From NCBI GenBank assembly GCA_007570785.1, contig ML664161.1, positions 11,291,029 through 11,355,028 of the forward strand: 64,000 nucleotides of DNA, in the 5' to 3' direction. Of the stretch, positions 44,372 through 55,924 are shown piece after piece. The translations under genes and the position numbers were made by a program. The notes below the pieces were generated by a model, which searched no databases, had not been told where the DNA came from, and worked only from the letters and a program-made list of their open reading frames with translations. Each line of letters begins with the position of its first letter. Position 1 is the stretch's first letter. Origin of the DNA: Antilocapra americana (taxonomy: Eukaryota; Chordata; Mammalia; Artiodactyla; Antilocapridae).

Positions 44372-45434
44372 TCTGTGGATCACAATAAACTGTGGAAAAT
44401 TCTGATAGAGATGGGAATACCAGACCATCTGACCTGTCTCTTGAGAAACCTGTATGCAGATCAGGAAGCAACAGTTAAAACTGTACATAAAACAACAGAC
44501 TGGTTCCAAGTAGGAAAAGGAGTACGTCAAGCCTATATATTGTCACCTTGCTTATTTAACTTACATGCAGAGTACATCATGCGAAACACTGGACTGGAAG
44601 AAGCACAAGCTGGAATCAATATTACTGGGAGAAATACTAATAACCTCAGATATGTAGACGACACCACCCTTATGGCAGAAAGTGAAAAAGAACTAAGGAG
44701 CCTCTTGATGAAAGTGAAAGAGGAGAGTGAAAAAGTTGGCTTAAAGTTCAACATTCAGAAAACTAAGATCATCGCATCTGGTCCCATCACTTCATGGGAA
44801 ATAATTGGGGGAACAGTGGAAACAGTGGCAGACTTTATTTTTTGGGGCTCCAAAATCACTGCAGATGGTCACCTCAGCCATGAAATTAAAAGACACTTAC
44901 TCCTTGGAAGGAAAGTTATGACCAACCTAGATAGCATATTGAAAAGCAGAAACATTACTTTGCCAAAAAAGGTCCATCTAGTCAATGTGATGGTTTTTCC
45001 AGTAGTCATGTATGGATGTGAGATTTGGATGGTGAAGAAAGCTGAGCACCGAAGAATTGATGCTTTTGAACTGTGGCGTTAGAGAAGACTCTTGAGAGTC
45101 CCTTGGACTGCTAGGAGATCCAAGGACCCAGTCCATCTGAAAGGGGATCAGCCCTGGGTGTTCATTGGAAGGACTGATGTTGAAGCTGAAACTCCAGTAC
45201 TTTGGCCACCTCATGCAAAGAGTTGACTCATTGGAAAAGACCTTAATGCTGGGAAGGATTAGGAACAAGAGGAGAAAGGGAGGAAAGAGGATTAGATAAC
45301 TGGATGACATCACCAACTTGATAGATATGGGTTTGTGTAGACTATGGGAGTTGGTGATGGACAGGAAGGCCTGGCATGCTGCGATTCATGGGGTCACAAA
45401 GAGTGGACATGACTGAGTGACTGGACTGAACTGA
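44372..45434 (+). mobile_element. BovB 3' third, sense, head to head with the antisense copy
   Basis: It starts abruptly at 'tctgtggatcacaataaact', an RT-domain word, directly against the 5' UTR end of the antisense BovB. It ends with 'ctggactgaactga'. Outside, old L1 sequence resumes ('ttaaaatctacttcatattt') in the same orientation as before 40970. No duplication flanks this copy by itself. Confidence 0.92.
44375..45434 (+). pseudogene. BovB reverse transcriptase C-terminal half, best-preserved frame in the window
   Basis: A single 235-codon frame at 44375-45082 covers motif A's end (MDHNKLWKILIEMGIPDHLT), motif B (VGKGVRQAYILSPCLF, residues 46-61), the catalytic box Y-V-D-D at residues 93-96 (44651-44662) and FIFWGSKITADGHLSHEIKR. 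YVDD keeps both aspartates, unlike the other BovB copies here, but the family's glycine in 'RQGC' is replaced (RQAY), which probably harms motif B. A TAG stop at 45080-45082 replaces the Trp codon of the LWRW block. C-terminal words follow in frame fragments to about 45230. The N-terminal RT and endonuclease are missing. Confidence 0.88.
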
Positions 45435-45705
45435 TTAAAATCTACTTCATATTTGTGTTTATTTCTGAAATTTAAAACTCTGAACTTATTTATAGCTGTA
45501 TTTCCTCTCTTGCATTTTATGCTATTATTTTATATATATATATATATATATAATATTTCTGTATTTTACTCACCCAACAATATGTTGTTATAATTATTAC
45601 TTTATATAATTTGGTAACTTTTGTAGAATCAGAAAGAAGAAAGGAGAGCAAGTATTTATTTATGATGTTAGTTATATTAATCTTATTTGACAGACCTTAT
45701 TCTTA
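45435..45705 (-). mobile_element. L1 ORF2 region, antisense, continuation after the BovB pair
   Basis: 'aaaatctacttcatatttgt' joins in sense with the L1 words that stop at 40969. A (TA)n run is at 45532-45552. The similarity fades by about 45700. Confidence 0.5.
45532..45552. repeat. (TA)n microsatellite
   Basis: Uninterrupted TA run of about ten units. Confidence 0.9.
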
Positions 45706-45714
45706 TCTACTGAG

Positions 45715-45785
45715 GCAGCAGTGGTTCCATGGTAGAACTCCCGCCTCCCATGCTGGAGACCTGGGTTAGATTCCTGAACAAAGCA
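45715..45785 (+). tRNA. tRNA-Gly(CCC)-like pseudogene, 71 nt
   Basis: The sequence lines up with a nuclear tRNA-Gly over its full 71-nt length: A-box-like TGGTTCCATGGTAGAA (45722-45737), the anticodon arm 'ctcccgcctcccatgctggag' (45739-45759, so the anticodon would be CCC), and a B-box-like 'gggttagattcc' (45763-45774). The acceptor ends do not pair (GCAGCAG against ACAAAGC: only the outer two pairs form) and the B box has A in place of the usual C in GGTTC. No T-run terminator follows at once. So it is a retro-derived or decayed tRNA gene and probably not transcribed into a working tRNA. Confidence 0.65.
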
Positions 45786-46615
45786 TGTGAGTTCCTCTGA
45801 ATTCAAGTTAGCTTCTGGGATGGTCATGGTTTTAGTAGGCATATCTTTGACTTTCTTTTTAACCAATTTCTCTGTTAATCTATATGCCTCTGTTCATATC
45901 ACACCTACCTGTTAGGCTCTGATAATTCCAGGCATGTTTTTTGAGGCCAGTTTCTGAGGTTGTTGTAATCTTGATAAGGCTCTTATTAACTGTCATTTCC
46001 CCTGGTCTTCTCTAATAAACTAGGTGGCTTATAATATAGCTTATTTCTCTCTTGAATTTACCAGCCTTTTCTTACTTGCCTCTAAATATCCATTGTTTAG
46101 AGTAACCTTAGGCTTGAACTTCCCTACACTTTGTTCAATATAAAATCAGTTCCCTTGGGAGAGCTTCAGATATCTCTGTTCTTATAATCTTTTCTTCCCC
46201 TAGGCACAATCTCCAAATAATGACTCAGGAACTGGGAACAGGTAATGTGGCCTGGTCCTCTTGAAGTACCATCTCAAATGTAAAAGCAGAATGCTGTGTG
46301 GAATAATAGCCTCCTATCTTCTTGCCTTATCTTTGTTAGCATGAAAAATCACTCTACAAGTAAGCTGGACCAAGGGCTACTGAGTTCCAGTATTCTTCGT
46401 CTGTCATGCTTGTCATAAAAGCTTTGTGTTATGAGTGGGACTGTTTGGAGAAAGTGAATCCCTACCTTCTTGGTCACACTCACCTGGAATTTAGTCTGTG
46501 CAACACAGAGAAGGAGAAGGATGAGGTATGCTGGCGGCCTGGCCCTCCTGTGGAGATATTACAGCCCATGTCTGAGTGTTGGAGGGAGAGGGAGCATTGC
46601 ATTTTTGACCCCATT
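45786..46615. other. Unique DNA, nothing recognised
   Basis: No repeat family seen. A plus-strand open stretch at 46406-46618 has no family resemblance. Confidence 0.45.
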
Positions 46616-46800
46616 TAAGTGTCTCAGCTGGTAAAGAATCCAGTTGCAATGCGGGAGACCTGGATTCAATACCTGGGTTGGGAAGATCCCCTGAAGAAGG
46701 GAAAGGCTACCCACTCCAGTACTCTTGCCTGGAGAATTCCATGGTCTGTATAGTCCATGGGGTAGTGAAGAGTCAAACAGGACTGAATGACTTTTGCTTC
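46616..46800 (+). mobile_element. Bov-tA SINE, sense, trimmed head
   Basis: 'gtctcagctggtaaagaatc' (head), 'gttgcaatgcgggagacctg', 'ggaagatcccctgaagaagg' and the BovA tail 'gtcaaacaggactgaatgac'. It runs directly into a long T tract. Confidence 0.9.
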
Positions 46801-46938
46801 CTTTTTTTTTTTTTTTTATTTTTTTTTTTTTTATTGTTTTTGCCATACATTGTCATGATATCACCATGGGTTTACATATGCTTCCCCTCCGGGTCCCCCC
46901 TCCCTCCTCCCTCCCCCCCGGGAAATCTCGCTGCACCA
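46801..46938 (-). mobile_element. L1 3' UTR fragment, antisense, with long poly-T
   Basis: T-rich run of about 35 bp with one A (46802-46836), then 'tttttgccatacattgtcat', 'ccatgggtttacatatgctt' and a CCCTCC tract. A very short, 5'-truncated L1 insertion; the intact tail suggests it is fairly young. Confidence 0.88.
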
Positions 46939-49115
46939 GTCCTTTTTTTTCATTTGGCCTGTAGTTTGAATCACACAGAGCTGGTGGGAGGGAAGAGAGG
47001 AAGCAATCTGGCTCAAGCAACAGATTCTTACTATTTGTACTGAGATTGAGTAGATTTTCTTGAACAAATGTTTCCTTTTATACCATGCACCTTTAGAACA
47101 ATTTTCATAAACTTCAAATGATCAGTTTTTATGTGATTTTTACTTGTTATGGTTGTCTCTTTGGAGAAGGGAGTTGGAGCTCCTAATGTTGCCAAACTAG
47201 ATGTTGTGCATTACCTTTGTCTTTTAGCCTTGGGCATCATGGAAAAAATTACTGAGATGCTAAGCTTACCATGAACAGAGAAAGTTGGATGTCTTTAAAG
47301 ACAAGTTACTAAACCTATCCCCATCTCAAATTTTTCATAATTAAAATAGAGATAATTATATGACTTTAGTATTAAATGAAATACAGCTATAAGTATTCCT
47401 TACACATAAGAAGTCAATATTAAATTTGACTATTTTTATTGCATATGTTTTTATGAGGATAATGTACATACTATATGTAAAATGTTACACAAAATTATAT
47501 ACTTTATAATATACCTTTTAAATATTTTCGTACTTTGTTCCATTTTGTTTGTTAGTTAAACCTGATGATACAGTAACTGATATTGAGTGTCCTCTTTGTA
47601 GAGGCATAGGTGAATTCATGCTTTTTGTGATATTCAGCATGTAGATGTAAATAGAAGCCAGTAAAATAAAGAAATGAAAATCAGTGCTCAGCATCCCTTT
47701 AAGGCTGTGATCAAAGTAGAAGCATCAATAAATAATATTTCTTGGGGATTAAAACCCAGTAGATGATAATTGTCCAACATGCCCTTGACCATCAGTTCTT
47801 CACATCTGGTCATTACTCACCAGGATTTTCTTGGCCTTGATCATTATTGCCTAATTTGAGTCCATTTAGAACTGCATGCCAAAGCCCATGCAGCTTGAAT
47901 GTATGGAAGCCTGCTGTTTTATGACATGGAGAGCTTACTGCATTTCATTTCCTTAATTCATGTCAGACTTTCAAATGGTTTACTTAGAAGTAGTAGTCTA
48001 CAGGGCCCTGAGTCTTAAAACACATTTTGTCTACAAGCTCCAATGATATTTTCTTAAATATTATTTAGAATGTGAATTGTTCATGTTTTAGTTCTAATTT
48101 CACTAGCAAGAAAATTTCTAAGTCTAGTATTCAGAATCTATGACCAAAAAGCTAATACAACTTTTATTTTGTTTCTTAGTTGAAAAAGTATAGATAAATA
48201 ATACAACAGAGATTATGTTGGAAAGGTCAATGTGACATGGTATCTTTGAATTGCCTGTAAACCAGTAATAATATTTGTGTGCTATTCAGAGTTGGGGGGT
48301 GAAATTGAAAAGCTAAGAAAGGAAATAAATTCTTCTTTCATAAAATCTCATAGAACAGTGTTTATGATACAGTCACTTAATATATGTACAATTGTAGGGA
48401 ATATGTATAATTGATTTATACAAATGTAAGAATATATAGAAGCCAATATATAAATTCTTAAAGAAACTGTATAGTACATTTTCAAGCACTTTTTCAAAAT
48501 AAAAAAATAAAGATGAATATTAGTAAAATGAGGGAGAGAGTTATAGGCAGCAAGGAATACAAAGAATAATATAAAGAATGAAAGATGAAGAGGAAATTCA
48601 AAAGTCCATAAGTTGGTATACTGTGGATAATGATAACATCTGTGTGGCTTCCAGAGTGTTTTGTATACAGTTGCCTTCCAGTATCCTGCTTCTAGTTAGC
48701 AATCATTTGACTGAAGATTGCTCTAACTGCATCCTGAAGGGGCTCATTACAAAGATCTTGAGAAATAACATAGAATTCATTTGTCAGCAGGTTCATTGGG
48801 CTTCATGCAAACTGGAAAAATGTAGTTTCTTCTATCTTTAGGACATTTATTCTTTTCTCTTTATTTCTTTCTTTGTACATTTATTTTATTTACTTCTGCA
48901 AACTGATTATCTTTGCAATGGCCTCAGTCCCTGCTTCTTCATAATTTCAGTCCATGTGTGACTTGATCCTACCTAAGTGCCAGCATGGATCCTCTTTTGC
49001 TGTACAGTTCCCCATTTCTTCTTCTTAATCACTGACTCAGAATCACTGACCTAATTTCAAATTTCAGGTAGAGAGAATATAATTTGCTGAACGTGTATAA
49101 GTTGTCTGCTTTAAG
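46939..49115. other. Repeat-poor DNA, nothing recognised
   Basis: About 2.2 kb without an identifiable interspersed repeat. A plus-strand open stretch at 48578-48841 (87 codons) shows no family resemblance and is probably chance. Confidence 0.45.
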
Positions 49116-49318
49116 ACTTCCCTGGTGGCTCAGATGGTAGTGTCTGCCTATAATGCGGGAGACTTGAGTTCAATTCCTGGGTCGGGAAGATCTCCCAGAG
49201 AAGGAAATGGCAATCCACTCCAGTACTCTTGCCTGGAAAATCTCATGGATGGAGGAGCCTGGTAGGCTACAGTCCATGGGGTTGCAAAGAGTCTGACACG
49301 ACTGAGTGACTTCACTTT
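49116..49318 (+). mobile_element. Bov-tA SINE, sense
   Basis: Well-preserved: 'acttccctggtggctcagat' head, 'gagttcaattcctgggtcgg', 'ccactccagtactcttgcct' and tail 'gtctgacacgactgagtgac'. Confidence 0.95.
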
Positions 49319-50490
49319 TAGTCAAATTACTATGGTTAAAAGGATGACATCTATGATATGTTGCTGTTCTTTAGAAGGCTGTAAGTTGAACTGGTTCTTA
49401 AAGAAAAGGAGATGTATTTACATATCTACTATGTGTTGTCTAGTAAACTCCTTGAGGGAAGATATCATGTCTTATTAATTTCTTTCTCCAGCACCTAGCA
49501 CAGCACCTTCTTCTCTTCAAGGGCAGTTTGCATTTCTGTCTCCAGGGAGCAGTGCTGTTGACACAAATGAAGAAAAAATTCCAGTCCCTACTTTTTAAAT
49601 GGATATCATCAAGGTAACTTGCCTTGGAACAATGGTTAACTATTTTTGGAAAGTGGACTTCGTTGAGCAAACTTTGAAGACATTTTGCATTCCTGGGAAT
49701 GAAGCAACCAAGAGTAGCACTTATCCAATATTGTAGACCAGTGATTCTGAAACTATTTATAGTAGTTGCATTTATGCCAAAATTTTACACAGAATACAAA
49801 TAAATTACATATATATATATATAATATATTTTGCTGTACATTTGCTATAATATATAATACATATACATATGAGAATGCATAATTAAAGCAGGTGTAAAAT
49901 GTCAAGCTTAAACTACTGACCTTCTTTGCTCTGTTCTTCCTCTAACATGCCCACTGCTAAACCTAGAGGAACCTCTACAGAAACCAAGGGCTCCAGAAAT
50001 CATTACTTTTAGGTGAGAAGCAAGGAAATTTTATTCTAATTTTCTCAGGGTTTGAGAACAATTATAATTTCAAGCACACAAAAATATGATACAAAAATTT
50101 TTGTGAAGACAGAGAAAAGAATTTTATTGTATAATTTTTCCATAGAAACTCATTTATTCACTAAGTTTGTATGCTTAATGGTACCATATGAACATATCCT
50201 ATATCCTGTGCTTGATGAGGGTATGTGAAATGCTGCTCTGACAGTATTAAATTAACATCTGTCTTTATACTGGTGCCCTTGTTTACTGCATATGTTGCTT
50301 ACAGCAACAGTTTTAAGTGGCTCTGCAGGGCTGGAGAAACCATGCATTCAGGAGGCCTGTGTGCAGTTGATAACAGACCAGTTACATGCCTTATGAAGGT
50401 AGTCAGGAGACAGATCTGTAGGTTTGCTTCTCCACAATCTGATACCATGATCCAATGGGAACAAGGTTTAGGGGGTCTTAGTATGCTAAT
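49319..50490. other. Unique DNA with a short (TA)n tract
   Basis: No interspersed repeat recognised. TA-rich simple sequence is at 49806-49872. The minus-strand stretch at 49440-49670 has no family resemblance. Confidence 0.45.
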
Positions 50491-50710
50491 GGGCTTCCCA
50501 GGTGGCTCAGTGGGTAAAGAACCTGCCTGTAATGCAGGAGACACCAGAGATATGGGTTTGATTCCTGGGTTGGGAAGATTCTCCTGGAGGAGAGAACAGT
50601 GACCCATTTCAGTATTCTTGCTTAGAGAATTCCATGGACAGAGGAGCCTGGTGGGCTACAGTCCATAGGTCGCAAAGAGTTGGACATGACTGAAGTGACT
50701 GAGCACATAC
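50491..50710 (+). mobile_element. Bov-tA SINE, sense
   Basis: 'gggcttcccaggtggctcag' head, 'gaacctgcctgtaatgcagg', 'gggtttgattcctgggttgg' and tail 'ggacatgactgaagtgactg'. Confidence 0.94.
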
Positions 50711-51421
50711 AGCACAATATGAACAAGACAGGACCTCTGTTATCATATGTACAGAGCCTACACTAGAACTATGTGAAATGAGAACATTTCAATCTCACTA
50801 CACTTAATGCAATATAGACACCTTACTTAGAACTGTCAGTGGAAAAGAACTGGCAAATGTTTCAGTACTCAGAATGTGTTCAAGAGTTCAGGAGTTCATG
50901 TTCTTCCACTCTCACTTTTCTCCTGAACCATGGGCTTAAGACCACTGTTGGTGTAACCACTGGCTCTTTTTGTTTCTGATTGGTGTTTTTAACTTCTCTC
51001 ATACTCTCCAATATGAATTAAAACATTGATTGCCCAACAAAAATGACAAACTATCTGAATAATTTACAGATCATATCACTAGGTTAGTGTAACAATATTG
51101 TGCTGAAGCAAGAAGAAATAAATATTTCTGTGTTCATGGGAAAATGTTATAAAGTTTTTTGCCTGTGAGAATGCAATGTTGGAACAGCAATTTAAAAAAA
51201 AAATCAAATGTGTTTGTCTAAACCTAATGTATCTTCACAGAACTGTAGACGTTAGAACTAAAATGAAGCTTAGAATTCACTGCTGGCATTATGATTGCCT
51301 ACCAGGTATCCATTCATCATTTTTTCTGAATTTACAACAGATTTTCAGTCTTGTTCAGGGTGGAAATGTGCCCAACTTCAACTAATGGAAGTGCTGTACC
51401 CCTAAGGAGCATTTAGAAATT
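50711..51421. other. Unique DNA, nothing recognised
   Basis: No repeat or gene identified. Confidence 0.5.
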
Positions 51422-51758
51422 TTGAGCATCCCTTGGACTGCAAGGAGATCCAACCAGTCAACCCTAAAAGAAATCAGTCGTGAATATTCATTGGAAGGAC
51501 TGATGCTGAAGCTGAAGCTCCAATACTTTGGCCACCTGATGCAAAGAACTGACTCATTGAAAAGACCCTGATGCTGGGAAGGTTGAAGGCGGGAGGAGAA
51601 GGGGGCAACAGAGGATGAGATGGTTGGATGGCATCACCAACATGATGGCCATGAGTTTGAGTAAGCTCCGGGAGTTGGTGATGGACAGGGAAGCCTGGCG
51701 TGCTGCAGTCCATGGCGTCACAGAGTCGTAGATGCCTGAGTGATTGAACTGAACTGAA
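51422..51758 (+). mobile_element. BovB 3' end, sense, 5'-truncated
   Basis: Starts at 'gagcatcccttggactgcaa' in the RT C-terminal coding part and ends 'ttgaactgaactga'. No target duplication is obvious. Confidence 0.9.
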
Positions 51759-53111
51759 CAGAGTATATTTTAGAGTGTCAAAAGAACTACGAGATGATAT
51801 TAATATTAAGTGCCCTTGTGTTGTAGATACTAAATGTCCTGGAATATGCAGAACTTTCCTGCATAACAAAGAATTTTCCAACTTAAAATATTCCTAGTTT
51901 TCCCATTAAGAAATACTAGTTTAAACCAATTCTGCTAATCATGTTACCTTCTCTGTTCAGTGTACTTTTTAATTTGTATGAATGTATGCCCCAGTTCAGG
52001 AAAGTGAGATGGAAGAAGGAGTACCCTAGAGTGTGATGGGAGGCACATTCAGGAAAAATAAAGCAGTGCTTTTTGGTGTAAAGTAGACAGATATGACTTA
52101 TTTGCTGAAGCAAATGTAGTACATGGAACTATGGGTTTAACAAGGAAGACTAAAAGACAGTGGCCAGATTTGGGAGAGGAGACATCTGGTAGCACCTGGG
52201 TGTCTTTTAATCAGCATAACTAATATTTCTTGTAGTTTGAGGGCTCATCCTCTTTTTATGTGGGGAAAAAAGCAAATCCCTTGGTGAGAGTGCTGAATCC
52301 TTAAACAGTTAAAAAAAAAGAGGCTTGTTTAAGCCTTTATAGTTGAAGTTTTTGATACAGTTGCAAATATTCTTGATTAATACAACTATCAGTAAACACA
52401 TTAATTTTTTCTGTCTTTATTTTTCTTTTTGAAAAAACAAACAAACAAACTAGGGGTAAGATAGGTAGAACTACCTGACAAAAAAAATTACCTAGTTCTC
52501 TAATGGCAGAGTTGAAACGCAAATACCTTTTCTCCATTACTGATCTAGGCTTACCAAACAATGATGTGTGGAATTTTTTCCCTCCCTTTTACTTGAAAAA
52601 GAATTGGGTATTTAATAATTGATTACATTTGAAATCTAGACATACCTGATGAAAAATAACAAACATACCAGTACAATAAAAGCAATATTCTGAATGTTTT
52701 TAAAATTTAACCATTCTACATGGTTTATCACCTGATTTATGAAGGTAATACAAATATCCTTACTTAGCAAGTCTTGCTAACTTCTCCTGCAGCAGGTGCA
52801 ATAGAATTCAAAACAGCTGGTTTTAAGCAGCAAAAGGACAAGGACAAGGCAACTTCTTTAATCAAGTAGACTTATAAATGCGAAATTCTAAAATATTTTA
52901 AAATGTGAATGTTTGATCATTTGTCAGTTGTCTACCAAATGCATAACTAACATGATTTTGACATTGTAGAAAAAAATAAACATATATGGAAAAGCCACTA
53001 TTTTCATACACTTAAAAGTTCGTCCTTACAAAGCAGTCATTTTTTCTTATGGAAAGCTAATAAGACAGAGAGAAGTCAGAGTATGATATTTTCTCACAAA
53101 ATTAGCAAGCA
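51759..53111. other. Unique DNA, nothing recognised
   Basis: About 1.35 kb, AT-rich, with a short AAAC run near 52434-52450. No gene or transposon recognised. Confidence 0.45.
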
Positions 53112-53315
53112 CTTTTCCCTGGTGACTCAGATGGTAAAAATCCACCTGCAGTGTGGGAGACCAGGGTTCGATCCCTGTGGTGTGAAGATTCCCTGGAGGA
53201 GGGCATGGCAACCCACTCCAGTATTCTCGCCTAGAGAATCCCCATGGCCAGAGGACAATGGCGGGCTACAGTCCATGGGGTCACAAATAGTCAGACATGA
53301 CTGATCAACTAAGCA
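53112..53315 (+). mobile_element. Bov-tA SINE, sense
   Basis: 'tttccctggtgactcagatg' head, 'cagggttcgatccctgtggt', 'ccactccagtattctcgcct' and tail 'gtcagacatgactgatcaac'. Confidence 0.94.
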
Positions 53316-53514
53316 CAACACATGTAGATTTTATATTTTGATATAGAGATTTTAACCTTGTGTACAACATAAAAGTACAATCACTTACATTTACCTGTGC
53401 ATGGGATTATGTAAACAAGTAAAACATCATGTTTGCATAAGTGTAATATTCATTAGAAGACTTAATGGAGAGATGAATTTGAAAGCTTATAATAAGTTTC
53501 ATTAGCTCAAAATC

Positions 53515-53878
53515 TTTTTTCAATTAATTAATTAATTTTTGGTTGCACTAAGTCTTTGTTGTTGTGCATCAGTTTTCTCTAACTGTGGTGAATAGTGGCT
53601 ACCTTAAGTTGCATTGTGTGGGCTTCTCATTGCACTGGCCCCTCTTGTTGCAGAGCACAGACTCTAAGTGTGGGGGCTCAGTAGTTGTGACTTGCAGGTC
53701 ATAGAATGTGGGGGATACAGTAGTTGTGGTATGTAGGCTCAGTAGTTGTGGCTCACTGGCTCTTGAGGTTGGTCTCAATTGCTCGATGGCATGTGGAATC
53801 TTCCTGGACCAAGAACTGAACCCATGTTTCCTGCATTGGCAGGCAGATTCGTATCCACTATGCCACCAGGGAATCTTC
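53515..53878 (-). mobile_element. tRNA-derived CHR-type SINE, antisense
   Basis: Reversed head 'actatgccaccagggaatct', 'gattcgtatccactatgcc' and the reversed body with its 'gtagttgtgg' repeats (53672-53755) and 'cttctcattgcactggcccc'. The left end is an ATTA-rich tail. This is an older cetartiodactyl SINE that does not share the BovB tail. Confidence 0.8.
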
Positions 53879-54170
53879 AATTTTTGAAAGGTTGAAGTCT
53901 GCTTCTTTTTCCATGTGCAGTAAATAGACTTATTGATAAGTTGAAACTGATTAGGTAATGACATATGATTGATGCAGAAAGGAAATTAAACAATTTTAGA
54001 GCTGCGGGAAATATTAAGGATTATCTAGTTCAGTGTTTATCATGTTTAAATGGCTTTAAGAACTCTTTTAAACAGAAACTATGTATCATGGACTTGTATT
54101 TTTTAACATTACTCTTATTAAACATAAGTATGTATAAATTGGAAACTACCTGTGCATATCCTAAGCTTAT

Positions 54171-54399
54171 GTGTGTATGTGCTAAGTCACTTTAGTCATG
54201 TCTGACTCTTTGTGAGCCTATGGACTGTAGCCTTCCAGACTCCTTTGTCCATGGGATTCTCCAGGAGAGAATGCTTGAGTGGATTGCCATGTCCTCCTCT
54301 TGGGAATCATTCCAACCCATGGATTGAACCCAAGTCTCTTGCATCTTGTGCATTGTCAGGTGGATTCTTTACCACTAGTGCTACCTGGAAAACCCTTCT
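54171..54399 (-). mobile_element. Bov-tA SINE, antisense
   Basis: 'ctaagtcactttagtcatgt' tail reversed, 'ggattctttaccactagtgc' head reversed. TAAGCTTAT (54162-54170) and TAAACTTAT (54400-54408) match at 8 of 9 positions, a likely target duplication. Confidence 0.92.
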
Positions 54400-54639
54400 T
54401 AAACTTATAGTTTTTATATAATCATAATACAATCAGAAATACCAATAAATATAAAGCCAAAACATTAAAACTAAATTATTCAATGTAATGTGTAATGTTA
54501 TTTTCCTGGAAACAAATCATTAATACTGAGTTTAGTACTAGAAAAATAGTCTCAGTTAAGATTCTTTATTAAATTCATTTCTACATTCTTTATCTCAAAT
54601 AGCTTTGATTATAATCGTACATAGGTAGTAAGCTCTCAT

Positions 54640-55160
54640 AAATTTTATGATACTGTTTTACCTTTATTCTTGAACGATAATGTCAATGGTTTTATTAATA
54701 TAGATGGAAAGTTCTTTCTTCCTAAGATTTTGAAGGTATCATTCTACAATCTTCTGGCTTTCATAATTGCCATTGATAAATCTGCTGTCTAATTATGACT
54801 ACCAAAGATCTGTCTTTTCTCTTTAATAATTTGAAAATATTCTTTGTTTTTGGGATTCTTTAGTTTCCTTATTGTGTCTATCAACTTTTATGTATTTTTC
54901 ATCCTGTTTAGAATTCATTATACTTCCTGCTTATATAAATTTTTTTTTATCAGTTTTAGAGAATTCCAAGTTGAATAGTTCTTTAAATATTGCCTTTCCT
55001 TCTTTCTCTTTCCCCTTGACTTCATTTAGAATATTAGCTTTTACATTTGACCCTGAAAATACTTTAAACTCCTTAAATTCTTCATCATCTTTACTTTCTT
55101 TGATGCATTTTTGAGTAGTTTCTTTAGTTTTATTTTCTACTTCTTATACTCAGTTGAGAG
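54640..55160 (-). mobile_element. Possible old L1 3' region, antisense (weak)
   Basis: 'tatcattctacaatcttctg' and 'tgataaatctgctgtctaat' followed by 'ttgaatagttctttaaatat' resemble reversed words of an old L1 3' region. Divergence is strong. Confidence 0.35.
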
Positions 55161-55913
55161 TAAGCAGGCATTTAGCCATGCATTTCTAATTAAAACATTT
55201 ATATTTTATTTCTAAGGTACAATGTAATTTGTTTCAACACTTCCTGGCACTTTTTGAAAATAAAATGTTGCTGTTTATTTTTTGTGATATCATAAAATAT
55301 TTCTGTCAAAATATCACACAAGTTATTGTATTGTGTCTAGCTATAAATTCTAATTTATAATTTCCTTTTGGGCATATATATTTTTGTTCCTTCTGCCAAA
55401 TAACACTAATGAGGGCTTGTTTGGTGAGTGTATAGCTTTATTTATGAACTTATATGTGACTGATATTGATGTATGGAAAATATCAGGCCCTAATGAAGAT
55501 GTTGTTCTTTGGAAAATATTGTATTTGCTTTTTCTGAGAATTTGGAGAAATTATTGACTTTGGGAAAATTTAGTCCCTCTTTAGGGTACCATAGAATCGC
55601 AGAGTATCAAGCTTAATTACTTCCCTTGCATAGACATTGCTGAGAATGTCTATTTCAGTTCTCCCTCTCATCATCCAAACTGCTTACTGTATTTGTTTTC
55701 TTAGTTGTTTACTTATTTGACAATATCAAGGTTTCTCTTATTTCTTCTGAAAGCATCAATGTGACAAAATTTACATTTGGTGCTAGATCTAGTTGCTCTT
55801 CAGTGGAAATGACACAAGATTACCTAGTTTACTAAGAAATTAAAAGTGGACGATTTTAGGCTAGAGCATTTTGACACAAAATTTCTACTTTTAGCAAACA
55901 GCTATAAAATTGT
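55161..55913. other. Unique DNA, nothing recognised
   Basis: No repeat or gene identified. Confidence 0.45.
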
Positions 55914-55924
55914 AGAAGTAAGTT

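Noticed and set aside
44204..44530. 108-codon minus-strand frame across the BovB junction
   Set aside because: It crosses the 5' UTR of one BovB and the reverse strand of another; no family resemblance and explained by the repeats.
50225..50602. 125-codon plus-strand frame ending in a SINE
   Set aside because: The second half is Bov-tA sequence (VGKEPACNAGDTRDMGLIPG is a typical SINE translation) and the first half has no family resemblance.
53672..53755. Repeated 'gtagttgtgg' units as a possible tandem array or CRISPR-like repeat
   Set aside because: They are the internal repeats of the tRNA-derived CHR SINE; this is a mammalian genome and no CRISPR array is expected.
53599..53964. 121-codon minus-strand frame
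   Set aside because: It is the translation of a CHR-type SINE and its flanks.
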